In this document: in pieces, positions 23,530-34,748 of the stretch | Layout: each line of letters opens with the position of its first letter | Position numbering within the stretch: the first letter of the stretch is position 1 | Source of the DNA: Cannabis sativa | Lineage: Eukaryota > Streptophyta > Magnoliopsida > Rosales > Cannabaceae | Reading direction: 5' to 3' | Assembly: GCF_029168945.1 (NCBI RefSeq) | Contig: NC_083602.1 | Location: 63,012,600-63,076,599 of the forward strand | DNA: 64,000 nt | Notes under the pieces: model-generated | The model's input: the letters and a program-made list of their open reading frames with translations, nothing else | Database searches by the model: none | What the model was told of the DNA's origin: nothing | Position numbers and translations under genes: made by a program

Positions 23530-23921
23530 TATATATATATGTTAAACTATAGATCAACTAAAGGAATTGTAAACCACAGCCAATCTAGTCACTCCAACTT
23601 GAAGAATTTGGTGATCTAATAAAGTTGAGAATAAAAACAAATACTAGTATACTACCAAATGGTATGAAGTATAAGAAGAGCAACTTAAAACATAAAAAAA
23701 GATGATTATTTTACACAACAAAGCAATATATGAAAACATTTGAAGCCGATTCAGTAGGTAAAATGTTACCCTCCAAAACCAAAACAACACAAAAAATGTA
23801 CATGTAATCCAAATTATATCCAAAAGAAAAAAACCTATTAAATCTTTAATAATTTTTGCATCGAGTAGAGAAAGATATCAAAATCATTGAAGTTTTTATA
23901 TATTTGAAATCAACGGTCGGG
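23530..23921 (+). promoter_or_regulatory. Upstream region of the rhomboid gene
   Basis: About 390 bp between the MITE and the chosen ATG. A tttatatatttg box is at 23895, too near the ATG for a usual TATA element, and taatattt-like boxes occur earlier; the transcription start cannot be placed. An upstream in-frame ATG at 23856 would add 22 residues unlike rhomboid N-termini. Confidence 0.3.
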
Positions 23922-26900
23922 ATGGAGAGGAGTCCTTCATCACCAGCGGCGAACCACGTAGAGATTAAGGTCCGACCACGCCGCGGGGACAACGTGGGTC
24001 ATCCTGCCCCGGTTGACACTTCCTCTCGGCCTTCGGCGACGCCGTTTCGGCTCACCGCCTCTTCCGGCGAGGACAAGCCATTCAAGAGATGGACCTCTTG
24101 GCTTGTTCCGTCGTTTGTGGTGGTCAACATTGTCTTGTTTGCTGTCACCATGTCCGTTAACGATTGCCCCAAGAATTCGACTTCTTGTTTGGCTCGATTC
24201 TTGGGGCGATTTTCCTTTCAGCCTCTGAAAGAAAACCCACTTCTGGGTCCCTCTGCTTCTGCGTAAGCCCTTCTCTATCTGCATGTGTATAATCTTATCT
24301 ATACCGTTTGGAATGCTTATATGGTTGTTGTAGAAATGGGTTTTGTTGATTATCCCTCATTTTTGTTGGAAAGTTGTGATTGAACTTATGAATGTGTTAA
24401 TGGAGATTAGAGAAAAATAATGTTGATCTGATCTCTTTGTTGAATGTTAAATATGGCAAGTAATTTGTTTCATTATTCGATTAGTGAGTTGGAGATTGAG
24501 TGATCAATGAGCTTTTGAAGTTCTAGAGCTTGCCATGTTTATCTGTCATTGGAAAGTCAATAATCCAACGGTAAAGCTAAACTAGTTTTTAAACAAATGT
24601 AGCTCAGAAGTTCTGAATCCAATATAAATGTATTGGAGATTTTATATATTTCAAAAGTAGAAATTAGTGTTCTTTTGAGAATTTTTATATTTGGGGATTT
24701 CCGGCAACGCGCTTTGAATTTTGAACTGTTGTTATGTGCACAGAATATTATTTCCACACGTCCAATTGAATCCTCTTGTTTCCTTTTACCATCATTCACT
24801 TGGATTGATCATGAGTTTTGAGTTTTGCCATATCTAGTTTCATACTTGAACTTCATTACTGTAGTGGTTTCAAAGTATCTTACACTACTCTGCTAAGGAG
24901 GTCTAACATGAAATAAGTCTAATAGATCACTTTGTAGTAGTTTCATATGATGGCATTATGCTGTTGACCTCTTCTTTTTCTCTTCTCAAATCACTCATCT
25001 TTCAAATATTTGTCATTGATTAAATGGAAAGTTGTTAAAAGGGTAGACCATGACGAGCACCTTAAGTTCTGTAAATGCGAAATGTAGCAATTTTCCTTAT
25101 ATCAATCTCTTGTAATTTTTTTTGTTTCCTCTTGTTCGTATGATTTTTTTTACCTCTTTACAGATTAGAAAAGATGGGTGCTCTAGAAGTGGATAAAGTG
25201 GTCCATAAACACCAAGCATGGCGCTTGATCACTTGTGCTTGGTTACATGCTGGAGTTTTCCATTTACTTGCCAATATGTTAAGTCTTCTTTTCATTGGTA
25301 TTCGACTTGAGCAAGAATTTGGGTTTGGTATGCATCTAATCTCTCAGATAGATGTGTTTTGAAATTTTCATGGTGGTTAGCTCTTATTATATAAGTTGTT
25401 AATGTTTTAGTTGGGTTTGGTATTCCATGTACAAATCTAAACTAGTTTGATTCAACCCAACCCATCATTCTTCTTTCTACTTTCCCATAACATTTGGATA
25501 CATTTTCTGGCCATAGAAGTATACTCAAATTAAATTGAAGTGTCCAAAATAAAGAAGAAATTTTTGTATGATAAATAACTGTGAAAAAGGAAAGAAAGAC
25601 TCCCCCAGTGTACATGATTTCTTTTCTTCATTGGTTTAGTGAATAGCTTCTTTTCTAGCTCACAGGTTTGAGCTACCTTTTCATTTCTTTTTTCTTCTTT
25701 TGCAGTAAGGATTGGATTGCTTTATATCATATCTGGTTTTGGAGGCAGTTTGCTATCAGCTCTTTTCATTCAAAGTGGCATATCAGTTGGTGCCTCGGGT
25801 GCACTTTTTGGTTTACTAGGAGGTATGCTTTCAGAGCTTATTACAAATTGGACTTTATATGCAAATAAGGTAAATAAAACTGTCCCCTAACGCATATCAC
25901 CTTATTGTATTTGACAATATTCACAACCACATTATCTTACATTGTTATATTTACTGGGCAGTTGGCGGCATTGGTGACTCTCATTTTCATCATTGTGGTA
26001 AATTTAGCTGTGGGAATCCTCCCACATGTTGACAACTTTGCTCATATTGGTGGATTTTTGTCTGGATTCCTGCTTGGATTTATATTTTTAGTAAGGCCCC
26101 AGTACAGATGGATTAGCCAGAAATTTACTTCCCAAGGCCGCACTGCTACTCCAATTAATAAACACAGGACATATCAGTATGCTCTGTTGATTTTTTCTCT
26201 GGTTCTTCTCATTGTGGGGTAATGTCGTACTCCATTTCTTACCAGCGAATTGTTTTAAAAAGGCATATCTTAAAATTTTTAAAGCACATTTCTAAAGAAC
26301 ACTCTCACCATTGAAGTACCATAATATGTGTCCCTTAATGCATAGTTATTTGAATGAGATGAAAATAGAAGTGGTTGCTTCATCTTTTTGGGAATGTATA
26401 GCATGGCATAATTTCCAAGTTTGAGAGATTAGTCAATACATGATTGTGAATTTAAATTATTCTTGCATGTCAACAAATTTGATGTCTTATAACCAAAAGC
26501 TTGTAATTTTTCAGATTCATTGTTGGGTTGATTATGCTCTTTCGAGGGGTTAATGTAAATCAGCGTTGTTCATGGTGTCATTATCTTAGTTGTGTCCCTA
26601 CTGCTCGATGGAACTGCAACTCTCAAAAAGAATTTTGCGAGGTAACTCATGCTGCTCATTTGTTTTTCTTTTTAGCCTCTAGTTTTGTGTGATATTGTTC
26701 TTTATGTGGTGTAATGTTCATTCGTAAAGTTCCCTGCTTGAGGGGTTAACATCTTGCTGAGTGATTTTGGGAATAACATGACTAGAGCATTAAGTTACCT
26801 TGCAGGAAGTTATAAAGAATTTAAGGCCCCCAATCTGGCTTGGTCACCTTTATTTAGGAACATTGTTAAAATGTGTTGATTTCTCATTGTGTGTCCACAT

Positions 26901-27049
26901 TATTTACCATGTAATTTCAGACGATCCAATTCGGAAATCAGATGAATATGACATGTGAAAGGAATGGTAGAAGCAGCATTTTTCAGTTATCAGATAATAA
27001 CCCTTCAAGGGCTCAGGTCCAGGAGTTCTGCCGTCAACTTTGCAGTTAG
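23922..27049 (+). CDS. RBL: Rhomboid-like intramembrane serine protease, six coding exons
   Basis: Exons read 23922-24262, 25164-25327, 25706-25869, 25962-26218, 26515-26641 and 26921-27049; all introns are GT-AG, and the joined length is 1182 nt (393 residues plus TAG). Rhomboids cut substrates within membranes using a Ser-His dyad. The sequence shows a basic, Pro/Ser-rich cytosolic N-terminus (1-57), a first membrane segment near 59-76, the W133-R134 motif, H142/H147/N151 in loop and segment 2, catalytic Ser199 in GASGALFG, and catalytic His251 in the AHIGG motif. After a seventh membrane segment (about 296-320) comes a Cys-rich tail with WCHYLSC. This layout matches the plant RBL1/RBL2 group of Golgi or endomembrane rhomboids; which paralog cannot be said. 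No stop or frameshift is seen, so it is likely functional. Start 23922 is chosen because the 22 residues upstream look unlike the family. Confidence 0.95.
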
Positions 27050-27748
27050 ACATCTTTTTATTACCCCACATAATGCAAGGTTACTCACCTTATCTCATTC
27101 TTGTAAATAATTCATTCTTAAATATCTGTAAACACCATTTTTTCTTCTTTGTTTTCTGTATCCATAAGCAATAATTGGTTATTTTTCACCGTTAATCTTG
27201 CAATGTGTTCAAAGTTCCTTCCATCTAAATTACAAGTCATTTTTTTTCAGCAATGCTAGGTAAATATTTATTTTACACACATAAAATACACACAATGTTG
27301 ACACTATTTTTGTTTGTATTTTAAGACACAGTTACATGTATGCACTTTTGCTTTCTGCCAATTGAGTTATTTCCAATTCATAGGAGGTGAGTTGTATTCA
27401 TAATATAGAAATATGTGGTAATTTTTATTGACTGCAAACATGAAACAAAATATCAATATCAATTGACATTGTCTCTTTATATAAATAACAAACGTTGACA
27501 TAGATATTTGGGATAATTTCATGTATTCTTTGGAAACTTCTCAAAATAAATTTTAAATGTTCTATTTGATAAATATCATGACAAAATTGTAAACTATAAA
27601 GAAGTCCAACCAATTGAGAGAGTATCAATAGATTCTTTTTTCGGAGTAATTGGATATTAATATCGCTAAAAAGAATAGAGTTATGGCGGTTACAAACTCA
27701 AAATTTTGAATACTTATGCAGCGAAAATCCCTTAACTTTAATTATTTT
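27050..27748 (+). other. 3' flank of the rhomboid gene
   Basis: Probably holds the 3' UTR: aataatt at 27109 and aataattgg at 27170 are weak polyadenylation-like signals. The remaining sequence is AT-rich with no gene. The minus-strand ORF at 27425-27628 has no domain. Confidence 0.4.
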
Positions 27749-27836
27749 TGCTGATAATTTGGTCACTAATGGGCCAAGTATAATAGATTTGGTGCTGATA
27801 ATTTGGTCACTAATGGGCCGAGTATAATAGATTTGG
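27749..27836. repeat. Direct tandem duplication, 44-bp unit
   Basis: The unit starting tgctgataatttggtcac occurs at 27749-27792 and again at 27793-27836 with a single difference (gggccaag against gggccgag). It is a recent local duplication without coding content. Confidence 0.9.
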
Positions 27837-27894
27837 TCTAAAATTTGATCCATTGTATTATTAGATAAACTTAGCCTTCATATGGATTGGATGT

Positions 27895-28435
27895 AGAGGT
27901 GGCAATTTGTATTCATGGGTTGTGTCCATGTTTTATCGAGACATAGGAATTACTAGTAAATGTCAAACTTAAACCTGATTCATTTATTAACCATGTCGAA
28001 AGCTAAAATCTAAACCAAACCTCTTTATAAATGGGTTGACTCGACCCGACCCATTTAAACTGTTTATATTAAAAAAGATCACACTAAATTGTGATCAACT
28101 TATCAACTCATTAATATGTTTATGCAAGTAAGAACATGTTTACAATTGTTTTATGACACATTTATAAGTCGTTGAACATGTTCATGTCCTATTTAACTAA
28201 CTTAATACAATTTATATGCAAAAAATATAATAATTATAAGAGTAAATACTTTTAAATAGGTCATTGTCGTGTCATTTTCTGGTTAGGTGTGTCAACTCGA
28301 AAATAAATTGTTTAATAAACGGGTTAGTCATGTCAACTCGAGAATGATCCAAACCCATTTAAGAGAAATCCAAACTCGTTTATCTTGTGCGGATTTTGAA
28401 TCATGTTATTGTGTCTGATCTATTTTGTCACCCCT
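27895..28435. mobile_element. Possible hAT-like non-autonomous element
   Basis: The left end AGAGGTGGCAATTTG and the reverse complement of the right end AGGGGTGACAAAATAG are similar inverted termini of the AGGGGTGGCAA type common in plant MITEs. Inside are gacccgacccattt and aacccattt words. No 8-bp target duplication is evident, so boundaries are approximate. Confidence 0.4.
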
Positions 28436-28594
28436 AAGAGCAGCTCCATTAATACTGCCTTTATTCTAGTTGCCCATCTGTCTTTGTCAGGGGTATAGCT
28501 ACTAAGAAGAGTAGCTAATGCATTGGAGGAAAAAAGCTTGACTACTCCAACTGCTATATAGGGGCATCGGTCTTGGGTCATGGGGTCAATATTT

Positions 28595-28856
28595 GAAAAA
28601 ATTACATGGTATACCCATTTTACTTTACTTATTTTAATTTTTACCTCTATTTTTATATTCTTTAAGATATATTCACTTTTATAGATGCTATTCCCATTAA
28701 ACCCCTTAGGTTAATGCAAATTATATACTAGACTTAAGTAGATAATAAAGGTATATTGGGTAACCCACTCAAAAAAGTGGATCTATTTTTAAAAAATATA
28801 ATATGAGGGTATTTTTGATTAACGTATAAAAAAAGAGGTATTTTTCAACTTATCCC
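28595..28856. mobile_element. Mutator-like MITE, copy 1 (262 bp)
   Basis: The 9-bp target duplication TCAATATTT is exact at 28586-28594 and 28857-28865. Ends are GAAAAAATTACATGGTATACCC on the left and, on the other strand, GGGATAAGTTGAAAAATACC. The same family, in opposite orientation and with its own duplication, is at 39776-40036. There is no coding capacity. Confidence 0.85.
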
Positions 28857-28966
28857 TCAATATTTTATATATATATATATATATATTAAAAAAATTAAGG
28901 TAAATATTGAAGATAAATATAGTGTGTGGGACCATAGGAGTAACTTTTATAGCATGTTTACTAATA

Positions 28967-30533
28967 GAGGAAATTACACTTATTATGGGATTTTAAAAGT
29001 TCTTATGATAAATATGACACATTTAAGTTTGACCAATTTATATGGTATTTTTTTATTATTATTTTTAGTTCTTTTTATGGTATTTGATATGCCATAAATA
29101 TGTAATTAGGTTTTTAAATCCCATATTTAATGTTTTTATTTGTTTAGGAAGTTTTATTTGTTATTGATGCCGGAAAAGTCACCGGAGTTTGCTGCCGGTG
29201 CCGGAAAAGTCGCTGGAGTAGCGGTCGGTGCCGGAAAAGTTGCTGGAGTTGCTGTCGGCGCCGAAAATTCGTCGGAATTGGCATTGTCGCTGAAAAAATC
29301 ACTGAAAAAATACCAAGAAACCGGTTTCTGGTTTCTTAGAAACCGGTTTCTTGATTTTTCCGTTGACAATGCCAATTCTGACGACTTTTCTAACGCTAGC
29401 AGCTACTCCGACGATTTTTCCGGCACCGACAGCAAACTTCGGAAAAGTCATCAAAATTGGCATAGTCGCCGGAAAGATTACCAAGAAACTGGTTTCTGGT
29501 TTCTTGATGAAGAAACCAGTTTTTTGGTGATTTTTCTAGTGATTTCTCTGACGACAATGGCAATTCTGACGACTTTTCTGGCGTTGGTAGCAACTCTGAC
29601 GACTAATACACCGACAGCTACTCCGGTGACTTTTTCAGTACTGACAGTAAACTCTGGGAAATTCGTCTGAATTGGCATTGTCGCCGGAAAAATCACCAAG
29701 AAACTGGTTTTTTTTCTTCATCAAGAAACCAATTTCTTGATGAAGAAACCAGTTTTTTGGTAATTTTTTTTGTATTTTTTTTTCTCTATTTGGTTGATTT
29801 ATGAAACTAGTTTCAATTATTTTCAGTGTATATCATTTTTATTTTGTTTTCATAATCTTTATTATTGTTGTGTAACAAAATTAGTTCCTTGATGAAGAAA
29901 CCACTTTTTTGGTGAAGAAACCAGTTTCTTGATGAAAAAACCACTTTCTTGGTGATTTTTCTAGTGATTTTGCTGGCGACAATACCAATTCAGACGACTT
30001 TTTTTACGCTGGTAATAACTCCGGTGATTTTTCTGACACCGGTAATTACTTCAGCGACTTTTCCGACACCGACATCAAACTCCAGAATAGTCGTCGGACT
30101 TGGCATTGTCATCGGAAAAGTTTCTTGGTGATTTTTCCAGGGACAATGCTAATTCTGACGTCTTTTTTGGCGCCGGCAGAAACTCCGGCGACTTTTCGGC
30201 ACCGACGGCTACTCCGACGACTTTTCCGGTGCAGTCAGTAAACTCTGGTGACTTTTCCGGCATGAGTGACAACTTCGGCGATCACTATAGTTTTATTTGT
30301 TTTATTTTTTTAAAAAAAATAAATATGAAGGGAATTTTAATATTTTTTATGGTAATTTAATTAAGTTTTTATTTTTTATGAATTTTAAATTCAGATTTTT
30401 TTTAATGTTTTATATGAAAAAAACCATATTTTTAGTTTGATTGGTTAGATAATGCCATATTTAGTGGCATTTACTTTTTATGCCATATTTATCATAACCT
30501 TAATAATTTTTCCCATATTTTTGAAAATAGCCC
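28967..30533. mobile_element. Mutator-like element with long GC-rich inverted repeats (1567 bp)
   Basis: The 9-bp target duplication TTACTAATA is exact (28958-28966 and 30534-30542). The termini GAGGAAATTACACTTATTATGGG and, inverted, GGGCTATTTTCAAAAATATGGG share atatggga and a further ttatgataaatatg block. The inverted repeats extend inward several hundred bases: tgccggaaaagtcacc near 29168 answers ggtgacttttccggca near 30246. The interior holds many units with gacttttccgg or its complement, and a palindromic aagaaaccggtttct motif near 29315-29360. The 176-residue ORF (29140-29670) with DDFSG-type repeats is mainly a reading of these repeats, so I do not call it a gene. Confidence 0.85.
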
Positions 30534-30542
30534 TTACTAATA

Positions 30543-31161
30543 AGTAATGGGAATCAATGATAAGATAATCATTCCCTTACATTTATTTACTTACATTATT
30601 AAAATTAGGAAAGGGAGAACTTGATTAAATAAGGGAGAACTTTCCTCAATAATTTTGTAAGGAATGCCATTAAGGGTAATGGATTTTAATTATTTTTATT
30701 TTATTTTTTAATATTAAATATATAATGACAATTTTATCCTTTAAAATATGTCTTACAAAATAACTACCATATAATATAGTTTAACTCAAAAGGGCAATTT
30801 AGTCAATTTAAGCATTCCGATTATATTTCCTAAGATAGTAAACAATATAAATCACTACCATTCCATTTCCAAAAAAATTTAGTGAACAACATATTACAAA
30901 TATTGATTCCGATTATATTTCATTTATTCCGTTACATTTCTCATTTAATTTATTCCAATTCTGAATACTGTATAGTAAACGTGCCATTAGAGTTGTTAAG
31001 TGTTGGAGTAATTTTTAGTAGTAAGTGGCCAAAAATGATGTGGATGAGAGACAAAAAAATATTATATTTTGGAATAATGTGGAATTTTGTGGCAACTTTT
31101 AGAATTGTTTGCATTGGAGATGCTCTAACTAAATGCAATTTTCTTGAAGTTTGAAAAACCT
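30543..31161. other. AT-rich spacer
   Basis: No gene or element could be bounded. A short tgcattggagatgctc motif at 31110-31125, resembling common MITE termini, is the only notable word. Confidence 0.4.
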
Positions 31162-31177
31162 AAGACTTAGGCTATCT

Positions 31178-31980
31178 GGGTAGGCATTGGCACTACCGTG
31201 ACTGCAGCAGGAGGCATTTTCCTGGACTGGTGCGTGTCTGTTTTCACGCATTTGATAGCTGAAAAACAAGGCCTGGCTGCTGCTCTGTGTTGGGCAGTTT
31301 GGGGAGCGAGAAATGATGTTGTATGGCAAGGGAAATCGTTTAATTTTTCAGCCATAGTCGCCTCTGCTAAAAGCTATCTTGATCAATGGAAATACGCTCA
31401 AAAAACTCAAATTGAGTCATTATGGTCTGATCTTCAAGACTATGATGGGATGGAGCGTTGGATTAAACCTCAGGTTAATAGTATCAAGATCAATGTAGAT
31501 GCTGCTATCTTTGAAGGACAAAACCGATTTGGAAGTGCCTTGGTGGTTCGTGACCATCATGGTATGCTTATCGAATGCCGTACCAAATTACACATTGGTA
31601 ATATTGCTCCGTCCATTGCTGAAGCTCTGAGCTTTCGGGAAGCTCTAAGTTGGATCAAAGACCAAATTTACAATGAAGCTTGGGTCGAGACGGATTGCTT
31701 AGTGGTTGTACAAGCTTTGCGGAACTCGACTATCTTGTCTTCTCATTTTGGATGTGTGATCCAAGATTGCAAAGCCATGTTGGCTAGTTTGAATAATGTC
31801 TATTTTTGTTTTGTTAAGCGGTCAGCTAATAGAGTTGCTCATGAGTTTGCCAGAGCATCTTTATTTTATCCTGATTGTACCTTCAGTATGGAAAATATTT
31901 CAACTGAGTTGTTGCCTACTTTGGTAACTGATTTCGAAGGTTAATAAAAATTGATTTTACCTTTCAAAAAAAAAAAAATA
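31178..31980 (+). mobile_element. 5'-truncated L1-type LINE with poly(A) tail
   Basis: The 16-bp target duplication AAGACTTAGGCTATCT is exact at 31162-31177 and 31981-31996. The insert ends in a run of A's (31966-31980) and contains only the 3' terminal coding region, the usual result of incomplete target-primed reverse transcription. It is inserted on the plus strand. Confidence 0.93.
31198..31944 (+). pseudogene. C-terminal RNase H domain of the LINE ORF2
   Basis: An open frame of 248 residues. The first 80 residues contain ALCWAVWGARNDVVWQGK, the linker that precedes RNase H in plant L1 elements; from about residue 95 follow KINVDAAIF, ALVVRDHHG, AEALSFREAL, VETDCLVVVQAL and NRVAHEFAR, the RVT_3-type RNase H blocks with the expected acidic residues (D in NVDAA, E in AEA, D in ETD, and a final D/E replaced around VAHEFA). 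RNase H removes the RNA strand of the element's hybrid. The endonuclease and reverse transcriptase are absent by truncation, so this is a dead fragment despite the open frame. The first ATG is internal to the domain linker. Confidence 0.9.
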
Positions 31981-31996
31981 AAGACTTAGGCTATCT

Positions 31997-33639
31997 CCAA
32001 TTATAATTGTACAACTTAGTATTACACCAATATCAAATATGCAATAAAATTACTTTTTATTCTAACCATACTATCACAAAAAAAAATATTTTTTGGCATG
32101 ACCTTTTAATATGTTATATAACACATGATGCATATATATATATATACCAGGTTAATGTTACGTGCAATGCACGTATAATTAATTTTTTTAATTAAATTTA
32201 ATTAAGTGATGTTAAGTGCAATATATGTATATTTAATTTTTTTATTTAAATAATGTATTTTTTTTTTAATTTTTGAAATAGGCTTGAGATTTCGATATTT
32301 AAAGATTTTTTTTAACTATTGCAGTTAATTGATGTGCTCTTTGAATGTAATTATTTATACATATTTTATATGTACAATAAATTATTGTACATATACAAAA
32401 TCTTATACAAAATGTCATTAAAATACAAAACGCAAGCAATTTTTTTGATATTATTTAATATTTATGGAATAATAAATAATAAAAGAAACTTAGCATAATA
32501 ATTGATGTGTTTATTTTGATGTAATTGAAAATTATTGTAAAATTATTAATTATTAGAGGAAAAATATCTTAACATCTATTCAAATTAGGTAATTCCAACA
32601 AAATAGCCCCATGAGTAGCAAATATTTAAAATATCAATAATATTTATTACAAATTAAAATTTAATTTTTTTATATAAAATATCTACATAATTTTTATGGG
32701 GAGTTACTCCATATACTATTTTTTTAACTTTTTTTTTTTTTTTTTCAAATTTACAGTTTCGGTTTCTAAAGTGGTTGCAGCACTAGTTGCAATAGGGGTT
32801 TCTATACGATTTTTTGTTGCAATTTAAGTTGCAGCACTAGTTGCATTAGGGGTTTTTATGTAGAATTCCGTAAAAATGAAAAAAAAAAATATTTTGAAGT
32901 ATAAAAATAAAAAAAAAACCCATTTTTATTATTAAATGTATATAATAATATTATAAAATTAATAAAAAAATATTCTATTAAGTAATAGTATATTCTGTTA
33001 AAATTAACTTAAAATACCATTATAACACATTTTATATAAAAAAAGATATATATATATATATTAATATAAACACTAAAAACTAAAAGAAAAAGCATTTGAC
33101 ATATTTACAGTACCATGGCATTTTAACACCAAAAATGTTCTTTTGCAGTTTTATTGTAGATGCCCTTAGGCATGTTTAACATTATTTTTAATTATTTTCA
33201 TAGATTTAAAAGTGTTTGGTTGATATTTTTGAAAAATAGTTTAATTTCTTTATAAATATTGTAAAATTTTATAGTAAATAATAAGATAAAATAATTTGAA
33301 TAAAAAATAATGAAAACTTCATCAAACCTATTTCTTTTGTAAAAAAAAATGTATTTTTCTAATTTGTTTAAAAAATTATTTTATGAAAACATTTTCAATC
33401 ACTTATATTTTTTAAGAAAAAAACAAAACAACATATAATTTTTTTTAATTATGGTGCGAAACTTCTTCTCTTTAGCTAAATTTTTTGATATATTTAATTG
33501 CACCTAACAATATTTATTTGATTATCAAAACCTTATCATGGAGTTAAGATTTTGTAGCTGCTAAGGGTAACATATAAACTCCACAAATCACAATAATATG
33601 AGTGATGTCCACACATTTTTATTGTATAAGCTAATTAGG
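31997..33639. other. AT-rich region with Helitron-like end and a duplicated motif
   Basis: No gene is seen. A direct repeat of gttgcagcactagttgca occurs at 32774 and 32828. The Helitron-like terminus is listed separately. Microsatellite (ta) runs lie at 32130 and 33045. Confidence 0.5.
32147..32174 (-). mobile_element. Helitron-like 3' terminus, minus orientation
   Basis: On the minus strand the sequence shows the perfect 7-bp stem ACGTGCA/TGCACGT (32160-32174), nine bases, and then CTGG, followed by T. This is the layout of a Helitron 3' end (hairpin, spacer, CTRR, insertion before T). The 5' TC end should lie to the right and was not found. Confidence 0.45.
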
Positions 33640-33740
33640 AATTTTGCGTCCCAAACTTTGACATATACTAAATCGTTTCCTTAAACTTTTCAGGACGTTA
33701 AATCTACCCCCAAATTATTGAGATTGTAAGATTCAAGAGC
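33640..33740 (-). repeat. Dispersed repeat shared with 3056-3170
   Basis: Collinear with the plus strand at 3056-3170 when reverse complemented (attaggaattttgcgtccc, actttgacatatactaaat, aaattattgagatt). It is probably a DNA transposon end. Bases 33741-34127 following it show no gene. Confidence 0.5.
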
Positions 33741-34127
33741 TCTTCTCTAATTTTACTAATGAGCGCCTAACGCAGATAAAAATTTAGAAAAACGATTTGG
33801 TACATGTCTGTGGAGTTTAAACACTTGTCCAAATATCCTAACTAACTATTCATTTTTGTTAGTTAGTGGTCAAAGTTAATTAATTTTGTTGAACTAATAT
33901 TTAAGCTTTTAGCTCCTTTTGTACATGTTTATATATAGGCCTTTAGTGTTCTTTGTTGGGTGACGATTCAAAAGAGAATTTAGATGACATATTGAGTGAA
34001 AGAACTGTTATACAAGAAGTTGTGTGTGTCTGATCACAGTATCCTCACATGAGCTATAATGTAGGAGCAAGACTCTATTATTGAAGAAGATGGACCTCTA
34101 TTTTTCTATTGTAATCTCCAAGCATGA

Positions 34128-34748
34128 TTAATGAAGTATAGCCTCGAGGCTCCAAGCGCCAATTCCTGACGAGGCACTAGTACTAACTTCACCACATTCC
34201 TCTCGAATCACCCTTTCTGGTGGAAAGTAACTGAATTCTCCTGGAGCAACACATCTAATGTAACATCCTCGCTCTTGCTTGATGCCACAAGACTTTAATA
34301 TATTGCTGACATAGTACCCAATGACCTTTACTTTGGACTCGATAAGCTCGTCTTCGAAAGTGACAGTAGGATCTTGGGGGGTCTTTGATTTACGAACTTG
34401 GGTGGTCATGATTTTAAAGTCTACGTCACCTGGTGAAAAAACAAAAGTGACTCGAGGTAAAAACAAGGGTCTCGCTAAAGGGATAGAAGCTAAAATCTGG
34501 GATTCTGGCCAAGCTGCATCTCGCAGAAAACAGCGTTTACCCTCGGAAATTTCTTGCAAAAACCGCCTATAGCGACTGGCAAATTCAGTTTGATGTGTTT
34601 CTATTAAGTGATCCCTAATTTTGGCATCATTTATCTCAAGAATGGTTTTAGGTATATAAATTTTGGATTCGAAGGGGGAGGCCAACAATTTAGGACAATT
34701 AGTTTCTAAGAATTCAGGGATTGTAGTTTCTGGAACAACTTGGGTCAT
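34128..34748 (-). CDS. Unknown protein, 206 residues
   Basis: An uninterrupted frame from ATG (34748) to a stop at 34128. I do not recognise the family. Visible features are an N-terminal region rich in Pro and Glu, a basic-acidic middle with RYRRFLQEI, then an aromatic/Pro block (LARPLFLPRVTFVF), a KVKVIGYYVSNILKS helix-like segment and Cys residues near the C-terminus (CGIK, CYIRC, EECG). No signal peptide or membrane segment is evident. A TATA box, an intron in the leader and a good ATG context upstream suggest a genuine transcription unit. It may be a host orphan gene or an antisense accessory ORF of a Tat-type Gypsy element, because a Gypsy LTR lies 2 kb away at 36820; neither is proved. 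Confidence 0.55.
   Translation of the reverse strand: MTQVVPETTIPEFLETNCPKLLASPFESKIYIPKTILEINDAKIRDHLIETHQTEFASRYRRFLQEISEGKRCFLRDAAWPESQILASIPLARPLFLPRVTFVFSPGDVDFKIMTTQVRKSKTPQDPTVTFEDELIESKVKVIGYYVSNILKSCGIKQERGCYIRCVAPGEFSYFPPERVIREECGEVSTSASSGIGAWSLEAILH

Noticed and set aside
24557..24821. ORFs of 62-80 residues inside the first intron of the rhomboid gene
   Set aside because: They lie in an intron bounded by good splice sites, in AT-rich sequence, with no domain.
29140..29670. 176-residue ORF with DDFSG repeats as a novel repeat protein
   Set aside because: It mainly reads the inverted repeat arms of a Mutator-like element; related ORFs appear in several frames and both strands.
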